From positions 1 to 60,207 of the forward strand of contig JBDRVV010000018.1 of NCBI GenBank assembly GCA_039802005.1: a stretch of DNA of 60,207 nucleotides. Direction: 5' to 3'. Shown piece by piece: positions 34,110-42,248 of the stretch (its first letter is position 1; each line of letters starts with the position of its first letter). The notes beneath the pieces are model-generated. The model did not search any database. It was given only the letters and a program-made list of their open reading frames with translations, and was not told the origin of the DNA. The stretch is from a candidate division WOR-3 bacterium (GTDB taxonomy: Bacteria; Hydrothermota; Tepidihabitantia; SM23-42; JAOAFX01). The position numbers were made by a program, and so were the translations under genes.

Positions 34110-34908
34110 GGCTTAAAAAATAAAGATAAAAAAATGGAATATTAAAAATCAATGAATCAAGACGGTCTAAAAATCCGCCATGTCCCGGAAAGACATTTGA
34201 TGCATCCTTTAAACCTACTTCCCGTTTCATACCAGATTCAAAGAGGTCTCCAACCGTCCCCAAAACTCCTATCCCCAGCGTAATCCATATTGCATCAAAT
34301 AGATTGAAATTCTTTGCCCACAGTGAATTCAACCACAGGGTAAAAGGGAAGGTGAGAAAGAATGCCGCAAGTGTTCCTTCAATTGATTTTTTCGGGCTCA
34401 ACTTCTGAGCAAGTCTATGTTTACCCCAGATTGAACCAACGATATAAGCAAATGTATCATATATCCAGGTGAGAATTAAAGGAAGAAGGCTGATACAAAA
34501 TCCATGTTTTCTTAATAGTATTATGGTTGAAGGAAGTAGGGAAATATAAAAAACACCAAAGAAATTTGCCGAGGCTTCGGCAAGAAAATTTGGTTTACGC
34601 CTACTCCCTGGAAAACGCATCACTGATAGGAGGGTAATAAAAAAGAACAGTATAAATCCAGAAAGAAGCAAGGGTATTTCAAAATAAAACAAAAAAGGAA
34701 TTGTATAACCGGGGAAAAGGACTGCAAGTGTATGGGGATAGATATCCTTTCTGTGCCAGAATCTAAAATATTCATTTGTTGCAAAGGTAATGAAGAATAG
34801 AAGCAATAGAGGAAGAAGGATATTGTCAATCCATAATGTTAAAACCACAATAGCAACAAGAAAAAAACCAGTTTTTGTTCTCTTTAATAAATCCTTAAAC
34901 TGCGCCAA
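34102..34908 (-). CDS. cdsA: Phosphatidate cytidylyltransferase
   Basis: A 268-residue polytopic membrane enzyme making CDP-diacylglycerol for phospholipid synthesis. About seven hydrophobic segments lead to the CdsA signature near the C terminus (KDASNVFPGHGGFLDRLDSL), with DTFAYIVGSIWGKHRL and SPKKSIEGTLAAF before it. It overlaps uppS by 14 bases, the usual uppS-cdsA pairing. Confidence 0.95.
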   Translation of the reverse strand: MAQFKDLLKRTKTGFFLVAIVVLTLWIDNILLPLLLLFFITFATNEYFRFWHRKDIYPHTLAVLFPGYTIPFLFYFEIPLLLSGFILFFFITLLSVMRFPGSRRKPNFLAEASANFFGVFYISLLPSTIILLRKHGFCISLLPLILTWIYDTFAYIVGSIWGKHRLAQKLSPKKSIEGTLAAFFLTFPFTLWLNSLWAKNFNLFDAIWITLGIGVLGTVGDLFESGMKREVGLKDASNVFPGHGGFLDRLDSLIFNIPFFYLYFLSRG

Positions 34909-35599
34909 ATAGACGCTCCCTGTTTTTAAAGTCTTCTATTGCTTTTAAAAATTCTTTTTTCCTGAAATCCGGCCAGAGGGTCTTTGTAAAGTATATTTCT
35001 GAATAGGCAATCTGATACAAAAGAAAATTAGAAATCCTTTCGCGCCGTTCAGCACCGGTTCTAATCAATAAATCGGGCGGTGGAAGGGTTGGGTCATAAA
35101 GATATTGTGAAAAACTCTCTTCATTCAGTTTATCAAGGTTAATCTGTTTTTTTCTATCTTCTAAAACAATCTTTTTCACCGCATCAACAATTTCACCCTG
35201 CCCGCCATAATTGAGACAGAGGGTCAAAATCAACTCGTCGTTGTTTTTTGTCAGTTTTAATGCCTCATCAAGCGCCTTCCTTGCATTGGGATATAATTCA
35301 TCCAACCTACCAATCGCATTTATCCGCACCTTGTTTTTATTCAATTCCGGAGTTTCCTTCACAAGCATCTCTTCAAGCATATTCATGAGGGTTTTGACTT
35401 CCTCATCCGGCCTTTTCCAATTTTCCGTTGAAAATGTGTAGAGTGTGAGGTACCTGACCCCCAATTCTTTTGTCGCCTTTACAATCACCCGAACTGACTC
35501 AACCCCTTCACGATGGCCAATGACCCTGGGCAATCCCCTTTTCCTTGCCCACCTGCCATTTCCATCCATAATTATTGCAATATGTCTGATCTCAGGCAC
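34895..35599 (-). CDS. uppS: Isoprenyl (undecaprenyl) diphosphate synthase
   Basis: A 234-residue cis-prenyltransferase making the lipid carrier for wall and polysaccharide synthesis. It shows IAIIMDGNGRWARKRGLPR (the Asp binds Mg-diphosphate), GHREGVES, LTLYTFSTENWKRP and LLIRTGAERRERISNFLLYQ. The start is a GTG at 35599, just 5 bases after the -10 box (35605-35610), so this is a probable leaderless mRNA with a GTG start. Confidence 0.95.
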   Translation of the reverse strand: MPEIRHIAIIMDGNGRWARKRGLPRVIGHREGVESVRVIVKATKELGVRYLTLYTFSTENWKRPDEEVKTLMNMLEEMLVKETPELNKNKVRINAIGRLDELYPNARKALDEALKLTKNNDELILTLCLNYGGQGEIVDAVKKIVLEDRKKQINLDKLNEESFSQYLYDPTLPPPDLLIRTGAERRERISNFLLYQIAYSEIYFTKTLWPDFRKKEFLKAIEDFKNRERLFGAV

Positions 35600-35604
35600 A
35601 TTGA

Positions 35605-35632
35605 ATTATATAGTAAATATGGCCTTTGTCAA
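35605..35632 (-). promoter_or_regulatory. Promoter of uppS-cdsA-rarA (leaderless, GTG start)
   Basis: Perfect consensus on the minus strand: TTGACA (35632-35627), 16-base spacer, TATAAT (35610-35605). Five bases then lead to GTG at 35599. Confidence 0.82.
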
Positions 35633-35657
35633 TAAACCGATGATTTAATTTTATATC

Positions 35658-35685
35658 TTGACAAATAAGATATTATGAATATACT
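35658..35685 (+). promoter_or_regulatory. Promoter of the J-domain gene
   Basis: TTGACA (35658-35663), 16-base spacer, TATACT (35680-35685). It overlaps the longer open frame from 35675 and so argues for the ATG at 35705. Confidence 0.72.
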
Positions 35686-35704
35686 ATTACGGGATTTTAA
35701 AAAG

Positions 35705-36346
35705 ATGGAAAATTACTATAGTATCCTTGGTGTTACCAATACTGCGACACAAACAGAGATAAAGAATGCCTATATGAAACTTGCACGACAATACCACCCG
35801 GACAGGTTTACGGACGAAGAAGATAAACGCAAGGCGAATGAACACTTTGCCAAGATTACTGCTGCTTATCGCGTTCTTTCTGACGAGAAATTGAGGGCAG
35901 ATTATGATAAATCCTTGGAAAAGGGTGTAAAACAGCAAGACCAGGTACAGGAAACCCAGGCAAAAAACGCATTCACGAGGGCAATTGAATTTTTAAAGAA
36001 TAATGACCCCTGGCGTGCAGTAAATTTATTACGCATTGCGTGTAGATACGACCCTCAGCCAATTTATCTTTCATACCTTGGTCTTGCACTTGTATATACA
36101 AGACAATACCAGAAAGAAGGTTTTGAAAAACTTCAGGAGGCTATAAAACGATTGATGTTTAATCCAATTGTTTATGTAAACCTGGGGCTTGCTTATGAAT
36201 TTACGGGCAATAAAGAACAGGCATTGAAATACTATAATGAGGCACTGAACTGGGATGGAAATAATGCTGCGGCAAAAAAGGGAATTGAAAGACTCCAACC
36301 AAAGAATACAGGTTTCTTCTCAAAGCTTTTTGGAGGCAAGAAATGA
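35705..36346 (+). CDS. J-domain protein with TPR-like repeats
   Basis: A 213-residue co-chaperone. The J domain occupies residues 1-65 (MENYYSILGV, YHPDRF with the essential HPD, FAKITAAYRVLSDEKLRADYD). After a linker, TPR-like helices run to the end (PWRAVNLLRIACRYDPQPIY; VYVNLGLAYEFTGNKEQALK). It should recruit an Hsp70 to some client. The start is set by the J-domain boundary and by the promoter at 35658-35685. It overlaps the next small gene by 4 bases. Confidence 0.9.
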   Translation: MENYYSILGVTNTATQTEIKNAYMKLARQYHPDRFTDEEDKRKANEHFAKITAAYRVLSDEKLRADYDKSLEKGVKQQDQVQETQAKNAFTRAIEFLKNNDPWRAVNLLRIACRYDPQPIYLSYLGLALVYTRQYQKEGFEKLQEAIKRLMFNPIVYVNLGLAYEFTGNKEQALKYYNEALNWDGNNAAAKKGIERLQPKNTGFFSKLFGGKK

Positions 36347-36585
36347 AAAAAACGACAATTCTTGAGCTCCTTGAAGATCTATGCAGAAATTTATCAATCA
36401 TAGTGAAGTATGATCGATTTTTTGGTAAAGGTGGATACTGCAGGGTCAAACAAAAATCATTTTTTATTATAAACGAAAGCCTTTCCAATGCTACAAAAGA
36501 AGAAATATTTATCAGGGAATTAAAACATTTAAATTTTGACCCGGAATTGATACCTCCAAAGTTAAAGGAAGTTCTTAATAAATGA
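36343..36585 (+). CDS. Small protein of unknown function
   Basis: An 80-residue protein starting MKKTTILELLEDLCRNLSI. It has a mixed helix/strand pattern (GGYCRVKQKSFFIINESL; IFIRELKHLNFDPELIPPK). I do not recognise it. It is supported by the 4-base overlap with the J-domain gene upstream and the membrane-protein gene downstream, which points to one translation-coupled operon. Confidence 0.7.
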   Translation: MKKTTILELLEDLCRNLSIIVKYDRFFGKGGYCRVKQKSFFIINESLSNATKEEIFIRELKHLNFDPELIPPKLKEVLNK

Positions 36586-36803
36586 AATTTGCAATTCTTA
36601 TCATTTTCATTGCTTTGTTTTTCTGGTTTGCAAATTTAAAAATTTTATTACTAACGCGAGATTGGCCTATTATCCTTATCTTTTTCGGAGCCGTCAATCT
36701 GTTTGTATTTCCCAAATATTCAAAGAAAAAGGTAATTGAGGATTTAGAAAAAGGCAAAATAACACCTGAAGAGGCATTAAAGAGATTGGAAAAATTAAGT
36801 TAA
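36582..36803 (+). CDS. Small membrane protein with SHOCT-like tail
   Basis: A 73-residue protein with two hydrophobic segments (about residues 3-18 and 28-46) and a cytoplasmic helical tail VIEDLEKGKITPEEALKRLEK that resembles SHOCT-type short C-terminal motifs. It overlaps the previous gene by 4 bases and lies close to lpxB. Function is unknown. Confidence 0.7.
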   Translation: MKFAILIIFIALFFWFANLKILLLTRDWPIILIFFGAVNLFVFPKYSKKKVIEDLEKGKITPEEALKRLEKLS

Positions 36804-36823
36804 TTAATCATATTTTTTCCACA

Positions 36824-37834
36824 ATTACACCCCAACAGTCTGTTTTTATCTGCACCGGCGAGCCATCCGGAGATTTATATGCAAGTTTATTTGTTAAATA
36901 TTATTTAAGACACAATAAAAATATCTTTGCTGTTGGTGGCGAAAATTTACGGAATACAAATGTCCGCCTTTTATATAATTATAAAAATTTGAAAACATTT
37001 GGTTTTACATCCGGTATCCTTTCATTTATAAAAAATTATTTAATGTACAGAAAAATAGGACGGGCTATTTTCAAAATAAAACCCGATATTTTTATACCCG
37101 TAGCGTATCCGGGTGTAAATTTACTGTTGTGCAGATATGCAAAAAGACTTGGTAGCAGGGTAATATATATTTTGCCGCCTCAGATCTGGGCATGGGGATA
37201 TTATAGAAAATATTTTATCAAAAAATGGGTTGATCTCGTCGTTTCCGTCTTTCCATTTGAATATCGCTTTTATATTTCAAAGAATATAGAAACAAGATAC
37301 TGGAAGAACCCTTTATTTAATGAATTAAAAAAATATAAAAAGAAGGAACCATCTAACTATATCGGATTTATGCCTGGTTCAAGGATTTCTGAGATTAAAA
37401 GAAATATACCCGTGATTGTAGAATTAATAAAAAATTCTAAGGAATTAGAAAATTTTAAATTTATGTTTATCATACATCCTGACTTCGCAAAAACCACATT
37501 ATTTAATAGATTGGTCCCTGAAAAATTAAAAAATAAGATCAAAATGGTTATTGCAGAACGATATGTTGAGATGGCTAAATGTAAACTCATCTTCACTTGC
37601 TCGGGCACGGCATCCTTAGAAACAACTATTATGGACATTCCCCAGATTTTCTTTAATAGACCCGGATTTCTTGACTATCACTTTTTTCGTTATTTACTTA
37701 AAATAAAAGAATATAATCTTTCCAATCTATATTATGAAAAAAGAGTCGTTCCGAGCTTTGTCTCAAGGAATAAAAAGCAACTTGTAAAACTGCTCTTGTT
37801 TGAATTATATAAATTTTTATCAAATGAGCAATGA
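36824..37834 (+). CDS. lpxB: Lipid-A-disaccharide synthase-like protein; no ordinary start codon
   Basis: An LpxB-type GT19 glycosyltransferase, which joins UDP-diacylglucosamine and lipid X in lipid A synthesis. The hallmark TGEPSGDLYASLFVKYYL is encoded at about 36854-36910, and QIWAWGYYRKYFIKKWVD, GFMPGSRISEIKRNIP and FTCSGTASLETTIMDIPQI follow. The first usable start (TTG 36989) would remove the hallmark. Upstream the frame is open to 36770 without ATG, GTG or TTG. I mark 36824, an ATT that gives ITPQQSVFICTGEPSG, as one of several possible starts. A sequencing error is the alternative. At about 336 residues it is short for LpxB. Confidence 0.75.
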   Translation: MTPQQSVFICTGEPSGDLYASLFVKYYLRHNKNIFAVGGENLRNTNVRLLYNYKNLKTFGFTSGILSFIKNYLMYRKIGRAIFKIKPDIFIPVAYPGVNLLLCRYAKRLGSRVIYILPPQIWAWGYYRKYFIKKWVDLVVSVFPFEYRFYISKNIETRYWKNPLFNELKKYKKKEPSNYIGFMPGSRISEIKRNIPVIVELIKNSKELENFKFMFIIHPDFAKTTLFNRLVPEKLKNKIKMVIAERYVEMAKCKLIFTCSGTASLETTIMDIPQIFFNRPGFLDYHFFRYLLKIKEYNLSNLYYEKRVVPSFVSRNKKQLVKLLLFELYKFLSNEQ

Positions 37835-37846
37835 TTTTTAAAATTA

Positions 37847-37874
37847 TTGACTTGATTAAATTTTCCTATATAAT
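37847..37874 (+). promoter_or_regulatory. Promoter of the epimerase gene (leaderless type)
   Basis: TTGACT (37847-37852), 16-base spacer, TATAAT (37869-37874). Five bases then lead to ATG at 37880. Confidence 0.8.
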
Positions 37875-37879
37875 TAAGT

Positions 37880-38728
37880 ATGGAGATTGAAAATCTTGTT
37901 ACCTGTCATACAGGTATTGGAGAATTGTTAACTTCTGAATTGATAAAACGTGGGGAGACTGTTTATACAGTCTTTCCCAGCCCAAAAGATGTCCCAATGT
38001 CTTTTCTGGGTAAGATAAATTTGAAATATGGTTTTGTTAAATTTGACCAGGAATTGAATATTGAAAAAGGATTACCCAGAAAGGTCAAAAATATCTTCCA
38101 TATTTATGAAACATATTCAGGATCATTTACAAAAATATTTATGGCAAATGTGACCACCACCCTTCTCCTTCTTGAATGGGCAAAAAAGGTAGGAGTGAGT
38201 AAATTTATCCTGTTATCATCTGGCGAAGTATATGGATATGGCGAAAATATTGCGGAAAATAATCCTTATAATCCACGAAGCTTTTATGCCACAACCAAGT
38301 TTCATGCGGAAACCCTTTCACGATATTATAATAAAAATTTTGAAGTAAAAATCTTACGATTATTTTTCCCATACGGTAAAAATCTTCTCCAGGGATATCT
38401 TTATAATCTCATTGAATCTCTTAAAAATACTGGAACAATTGAGACTGATTATGGAGCAATTTGTCCTACTTTGATTGACGATATTATTGAACCATTAATT
38501 AAACTGCGCGACCAAACAGGTAATTCTGTTTATAATATCTGCGGTTCATCAATACCACTTCCGCATTTGATTAAAGAAATCGAGTCTGCAATTGGTAAAG
38601 TTCCAAAAAAGGTGAGCACAGGAAAGACTGTACTATGTGGTGTTTGCGCCAGGGCAAAAGATGAACTTGGTTTTAAAGAAACATCTTTAAAAAATGGTCT
38701 ACAGAGCTTAATTAGAACAAATCAATGA
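37880..38728 (+). CDS. NAD-dependent epimerase/dehydratase-like protein
   Basis: A 282-residue short-chain dehydrogenase of the extended (nucleotide-sugar) type. It shows LLSSGEVYGYGEN and YATTKFHAETLSRYY, the Ser...YxxxK triad, then LRLFFPYG. The N-terminal glycine motif is degenerate (TCHTGIGELLTSEL, lacking the first glycines), so cofactor binding may be altered. Neighbours suggest a sugar or glycolipid pathway. Its ATG follows a strong promoter by 5 bases, and its end overlaps the radical SAM gene by 4 bases. Confidence 0.88.
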   Translation: MEIENLVTCHTGIGELLTSELIKRGETVYTVFPSPKDVPMSFLGKINLKYGFVKFDQELNIEKGLPRKVKNIFHIYETYSGSFTKIFMANVTTTLLLLEWAKKVGVSKFILLSSGEVYGYGENIAENNPYNPRSFYATTKFHAETLSRYYNKNFEVKILRLFFPYGKNLLQGYLYNLIESLKNTGTIETDYGAICPTLIDDIIEPLIKLRDQTGNSVYNICGSSIPLPHLIKEIESAIGKVPKKVSTGKTVLCGVCARAKDELGFKETSLKNGLQSLIRTNQ

Positions 38729-40137
38729 ACGATATTTTACTTATAAATACAGAAGAAAAAGAATGTGAAGAACCGTTGCTTCCGTTAGAACTTATTTCAA
38801 TCGCCGGGTTTCTTGAAAAAAATGAGATCTCTGTAAAAATTATTGATTTCAATATAGAAAAAAAACCTTTGGAGCACTGGTTAAATTTATACGAACCAAA
38901 ATTTTTGGGGATATGGGGAACGACCATTAATCGTTTTGAATCCTTTAATCTTGCGCGAAATGCAAAACTATTTAACAAAGAGATAATTACGGTCTATTTA
39001 GGACCAAATGCAACATTTACCGCTAATCAGGTCTTGAAAGATGTTAAGGATATTGATTTTGTAATCAGGGGTGAAGGTGAAGATGTATTATACGAGCTAT
39101 TGAAGGCATACAGCACAGACCAAAATTTTGAAAAAATACGAGGATTAAGTTTCAGGTTAGACGATAACCCGGTTGATAATCCCCCTGCATCAAGACTGCA
39201 TCTTGATTCACTGCCTGGACCTGCCTATCATTTATTAGATATAAAAAAATATGAAATTAAGTTGGATTTTATAAAAAAGAAAGGTATATCAGTAAGTTCA
39301 TCCCGTGGTTGTCTACACCATTGTAATTTCTGTCTTGCAAGCCGGATGTATAATAATTTACTCACGGTCCGCTCAGCAAAAAATGTTGTTGATGAAATTG
39401 AACACTTATTAAAAACTTATCATTTCCAGGGGGTTAGATTTTTAGATGCTGTTCTAACCCTTGACCGGGAACATGTTGAAAATTTATGTGATGAATTTAT
39501 CAACAGAAATTTAAATGTTCCATGGGAATGTGAGGTTCGCCCTGGAACGGTTGATGAATCTCTAATTGAAAAAATGAAAAATGCCGGTTGTTATCTGGTC
39601 GGTGTGGGCATTGAATCAGGCAGTCAGAAAGTGCTTGATTTAATGCGTAGAGGCACAACTGTGGAACAGGCACAAAGTTTACTTCAATTGTGTAATAAGG
39701 CAGGATTAAAAATAAAAGCATTTTTTTCTTTCGGACATATAAGCGAAACTATGTCGGATGTGGAGAAGACATTTGAGTTTATAGAACAGAATCGCTCATT
39801 AATAAGTAAAATAGAATATTCCATTGGCATAAAAATATTCCCGGGAACTTACCTTGAGACTTACGCAAGAAAAAATAATTTAATGCCCGCTGATTTTACC
39901 TGGACAAAGTTTTATGATGAACCAAGAAATGAAACTATAATGCAGCCCCGTAATATACCTATTCTTATCCAACCACAATTAGGCTATGAGGAACTTGAAA
40001 CAATCGCCCTCCGGATTTATTCACAAAAGATGAGTGGCTGGGAAGGAATTAAATCAGGGATTACAAAGATAACCAAGCCAGAAAAAATCAAAAAACTCCA
40101 ACAATTTTTAAAGTTAAAATTTAAGCAATTTAAGTGA
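38725..40137 (+). CDS. B12-binding-domain radical SAM protein
   Basis: A 470-residue protein. The N terminus resembles a cobalamin-binding domain (about residues 1-135; PLELISIAGFLEKN, VYLGPNATF, DFVIRGEGEDVLYELLKA). The radical SAM core starts at SRGCLHHCNFC (CxxxCxxC for the 4Fe-4S cluster) and continues with GVRFLDAVLTLDREHV and GVGIESGSQKVLDLMRRG. Such enzymes methylate or rearrange unactivated carbons; the substrate is unknown. Placed between an epimerase and a glycosyltransferase, it may act on a glycolipid. Confidence 0.92.
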   Translation: MNDILLINTEEKECEEPLLPLELISIAGFLEKNEISVKIIDFNIEKKPLEHWLNLYEPKFLGIWGTTINRFESFNLARNAKLFNKEIITVYLGPNATFTANQVLKDVKDIDFVIRGEGEDVLYELLKAYSTDQNFEKIRGLSFRLDDNPVDNPPASRLHLDSLPGPAYHLLDIKKYEIKLDFIKKKGISVSSSRGCLHHCNFCLASRMYNNLLTVRSAKNVVDEIEHLLKTYHFQGVRFLDAVLTLDREHVENLCDEFINRNLNVPWECEVRPGTVDESLIEKMKNAGCYLVGVGIESGSQKVLDLMRRGTTVEQAQSLLQLCNKAGLKIKAFFSFGHISETMSDVEKTFEFIEQNRSLISKIEYSIGIKIFPGTYLETYARKNNLMPADFTWTKFYDEPRNETIMQPRNIPILIQPQLGYEELETIALRIYSQKMSGWEGIKSGITKITKPEKIKKLQQFLKLKFKQFK

Positions 40138-41213
40138 AAATAATCCATTTAACATTTGAAAATTTCCAGGATGTTGCTGGTCTTTTAAGCCGTTCTCATA
40201 GAATTTTCGGTGACGAGGGTATATTGGTCACAATGACACATTCAAAATTAGGATTCCCTGACGGTATTTTATTGAATTATCCTTTGTTAAATTCCGAAAT
40301 AATTAATTTCGTGCGCAAAAACCTGAGACGTGATAATGTCAATGTACCACCGGATGAGTTGAAATTGAAAATCAAAGGCGAAAATTCATTGGAAAAAATT
40401 TATTTTAAATCACGAGATTTTTTATGGCTATATAAACTCAATAAATTCTGGCGCCGGTATGATTTTGGCTCTTTTGATATATATCATTTTGATGGTGGTA
40501 TACCTTTTATATACGGTGATAGAATTTTAAAAAAAATAAAGAATAAAAAAATTGTTGCCCATTTCTTTGGAAGTGACCTGAGAAAATGGGGAATTAATCC
40601 TTATTTAAAAGAATATGTACAGTTGAAATTTACCTCTGAGGTTGACCATATAAAAATAGACCCTTCGCTTGTATTCGTTCCTATCCCTTTTGAAGCCCAA
40701 AAAATAAAACCAAGGGAAAAAGAAAGTAAAATCTTAGTGGTTGGACATTCGCCTACCAGACGCACAGCAAAAGGAACCAATGAAATAATTGAAATTGTTG
40801 AAAAACTCAAAAAGAAAATTAAATTTGAATTTCTATTGATTGAAGGGGTTTCGCATAAAAAGTGTATGGAATTAAAATCAACCTGTGATATTGGAATTGA
40901 TCAAATCGGCAATTATGCGGGGACTGCTTATGGAAGGAGCGGACTCGAATTTCTTGCCCTCGGCATTCCAACAATTACCGAAATCCCTGAAGAATACGAA
41001 TATCTATTGCCTGGGCATCCTTTCATAAATGCTAATAAAAGAAATCTTGAAGAGGTATTATACAACTTACTCACAGATCCCGAATTGCGCTATAAAAAAA
41101 GAATTGATGGACTGAACTGGGTAAAAGAATTTCCCAATCCTGAACGGGTCATTGGATTGATATATAAAGAATATCAAAAATTGGGTTGGATAAAGATTGC
41201 CCAAAAAACTTGA
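40134..41213 (+). CDS. Glycosyltransferase-like protein (GT-B fold, probable)
   Basis: A 359-residue protein starting with GTG at 40134 that overlaps the radical SAM stop by 4 bases. The C-terminal half is GT4-like: ILVVGHSPTRRTAKGTNEII, then CDIGIDQIG and GRSGLEFLALGIPTITEIPE, a usual donor-binding region. The N-terminal half (FDIYHFDGGIPFIYG, KKIVAHFFGSDLR) fits an acceptor domain. The sugar is unknown. It closes a four-gene block beginning with lpxB. Confidence 0.82.
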   Translation: MKIIHLTFENFQDVAGLLSRSHRIFGDEGILVTMTHSKLGFPDGILLNYPLLNSEIINFVRKNLRRDNVNVPPDELKLKIKGENSLEKIYFKSRDFLWLYKLNKFWRRYDFGSFDIYHFDGGIPFIYGDRILKKIKNKKIVAHFFGSDLRKWGINPYLKEYVQLKFTSEVDHIKIDPSLVFVPIPFEAQKIKPREKESKILVVGHSPTRRTAKGTNEIIEIVEKLKKKIKFEFLLIEGVSHKKCMELKSTCDIGIDQIGNYAGTAYGRSGLEFLALGIPTITEIPEEYEYLLPGHPFINANKRNLEEVLYNLLTDPELRYKKRIDGLNWVKEFPNPERVIGLIYKEYQKLGWIKIAQKT

Positions 41214-41237
41214 TAATAAAATAATTATAGATATAAT
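41210..41237 (+). promoter_or_regulatory. Promoter of hypE (leaderless type)
   Basis: TTGATA (41210-41215), 16-base spacer, TATAAT (41232-41237). Five bases then lead to ATG at 41243. It overlaps the stop codon of the glycosyltransferase. Confidence 0.78.
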
Positions 41238-41242
41238 CATTT

Positions 41243-42244
41243 ATGGAGCGGAGATTTATAAACCTTGGTTATGGTTCGGGCGGGGTATTAACACAGAAAT
41301 TGATAAAAGAATTGATCTTAAAATACTTTCCGGATCCAATATTAAAAAAGCTTGAAGACTCTGCAGAATTGGAAATCAACAATAAAAATATTGCCTTCAC
41401 AACCGACTCTTATGTTGTAAATCCAATTTTCTTCCCGGGTGGTGATATTGGCAAATTATCGGTCTGTGGAACGATAAACGACCTTGCGATGAAGGGTGCA
41501 ATCCCCGAATACATTTCTTTTTCTTTGATCATTGAAGAAGGCTTTAGTTTTGATGACCTTGAAAAAATCCTGATTTCAGCGTCTAAGATAGCAAAAAAAG
41601 CAAATGTTCGTATCGTCTGTGGCGATACCAAGGTAGTTGAAAAAGGCAAGGCAGATAAAGTTTTTATCACTACCTCAGGTATCGGACAGATTAAATTAAG
41701 ATTGGGCAAAGACAGAATAAAACCGGGTGATAAAATAATTATCAGCGGGACAATCGGTGATCATGGTATTGCAATTATGAATCAGAGACTGAATCTAAAT
41801 CTCAGGGCGAATTTCAAAAGCGATTGTGCCCCATTAAATTTAATAACCAATAAAATCTTTAATAAAAAATTTGGGATTCATTTTATGCGCGACCCAACAA
41901 GGGGCGGAGTTGTTGCAGTATTAAACGAAATGGTTGATAAAACAGACTTCGGAATTGTAATAAATGAATCTGAATTACCAATAAAAACAGAAGTAAGGGG
42001 TGCCTGTGAAATACTTGGTTTGGACCCGTTGTACATTGCCAATGAAGGAAAATTTATTGCGGTGATAGATAAAAATAATGCAAAAGATTTCTTAATTTTT
42101 ATAAAGAAGTATCCACTTGCCAAAAACGCAAAGATTATTGGAGAAGTAACAAAAGAATTTTCTGGTGTATGGTTAAGGACATCTATCGGTGGATTGAGAC
42201 CACTTCTCCAACTTGAGGCAGAAGGCTTACCAAGAATCTGTTAG
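41243..42244 (+). CDS. hypE: Hydrogenase maturation protein HypE
   Basis: A 333-residue PurM-like ATPase that dehydrates a thiocarboxamide to make the cyanide ligand of [NiFe]-hydrogenase. It shows GYGSGGVLTQKLIKE, TTDSYVVNPIFFPGGDIGKL, SVCGTINDLAMKGAIP, RDPTRGGVVAVLNEM and the C-terminal PRIC, whose Cys is the modified residue. No other hyp genes or hydrogenase subunits are in the window, so here it stands alone. The terminal Cys argues that it is still functional. Confidence 0.95.
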   Translation: MERRFINLGYGSGGVLTQKLIKELILKYFPDPILKKLEDSAELEINNKNIAFTTDSYVVNPIFFPGGDIGKLSVCGTINDLAMKGAIPEYISFSLIIEEGFSFDDLEKILISASKIAKKANVRIVCGDTKVVEKGKADKVFITTSGIGQIKLRLGKDRIKPGDKIIISGTIGDHGIAIMNQRLNLNLRANFKSDCAPLNLITNKIFNKKFGIHFMRDPTRGGVVAVLNEMVDKTDFGIVINESELPIKTEVRGACEILGLDPLYIANEGKFIAVIDKNNAKDFLIFIKKYPLAKNAKIIGEVTKEFSGVWLRTSIGGLRPLLQLEAEGLPRIC

Positions 42245-42248
42245 AATT

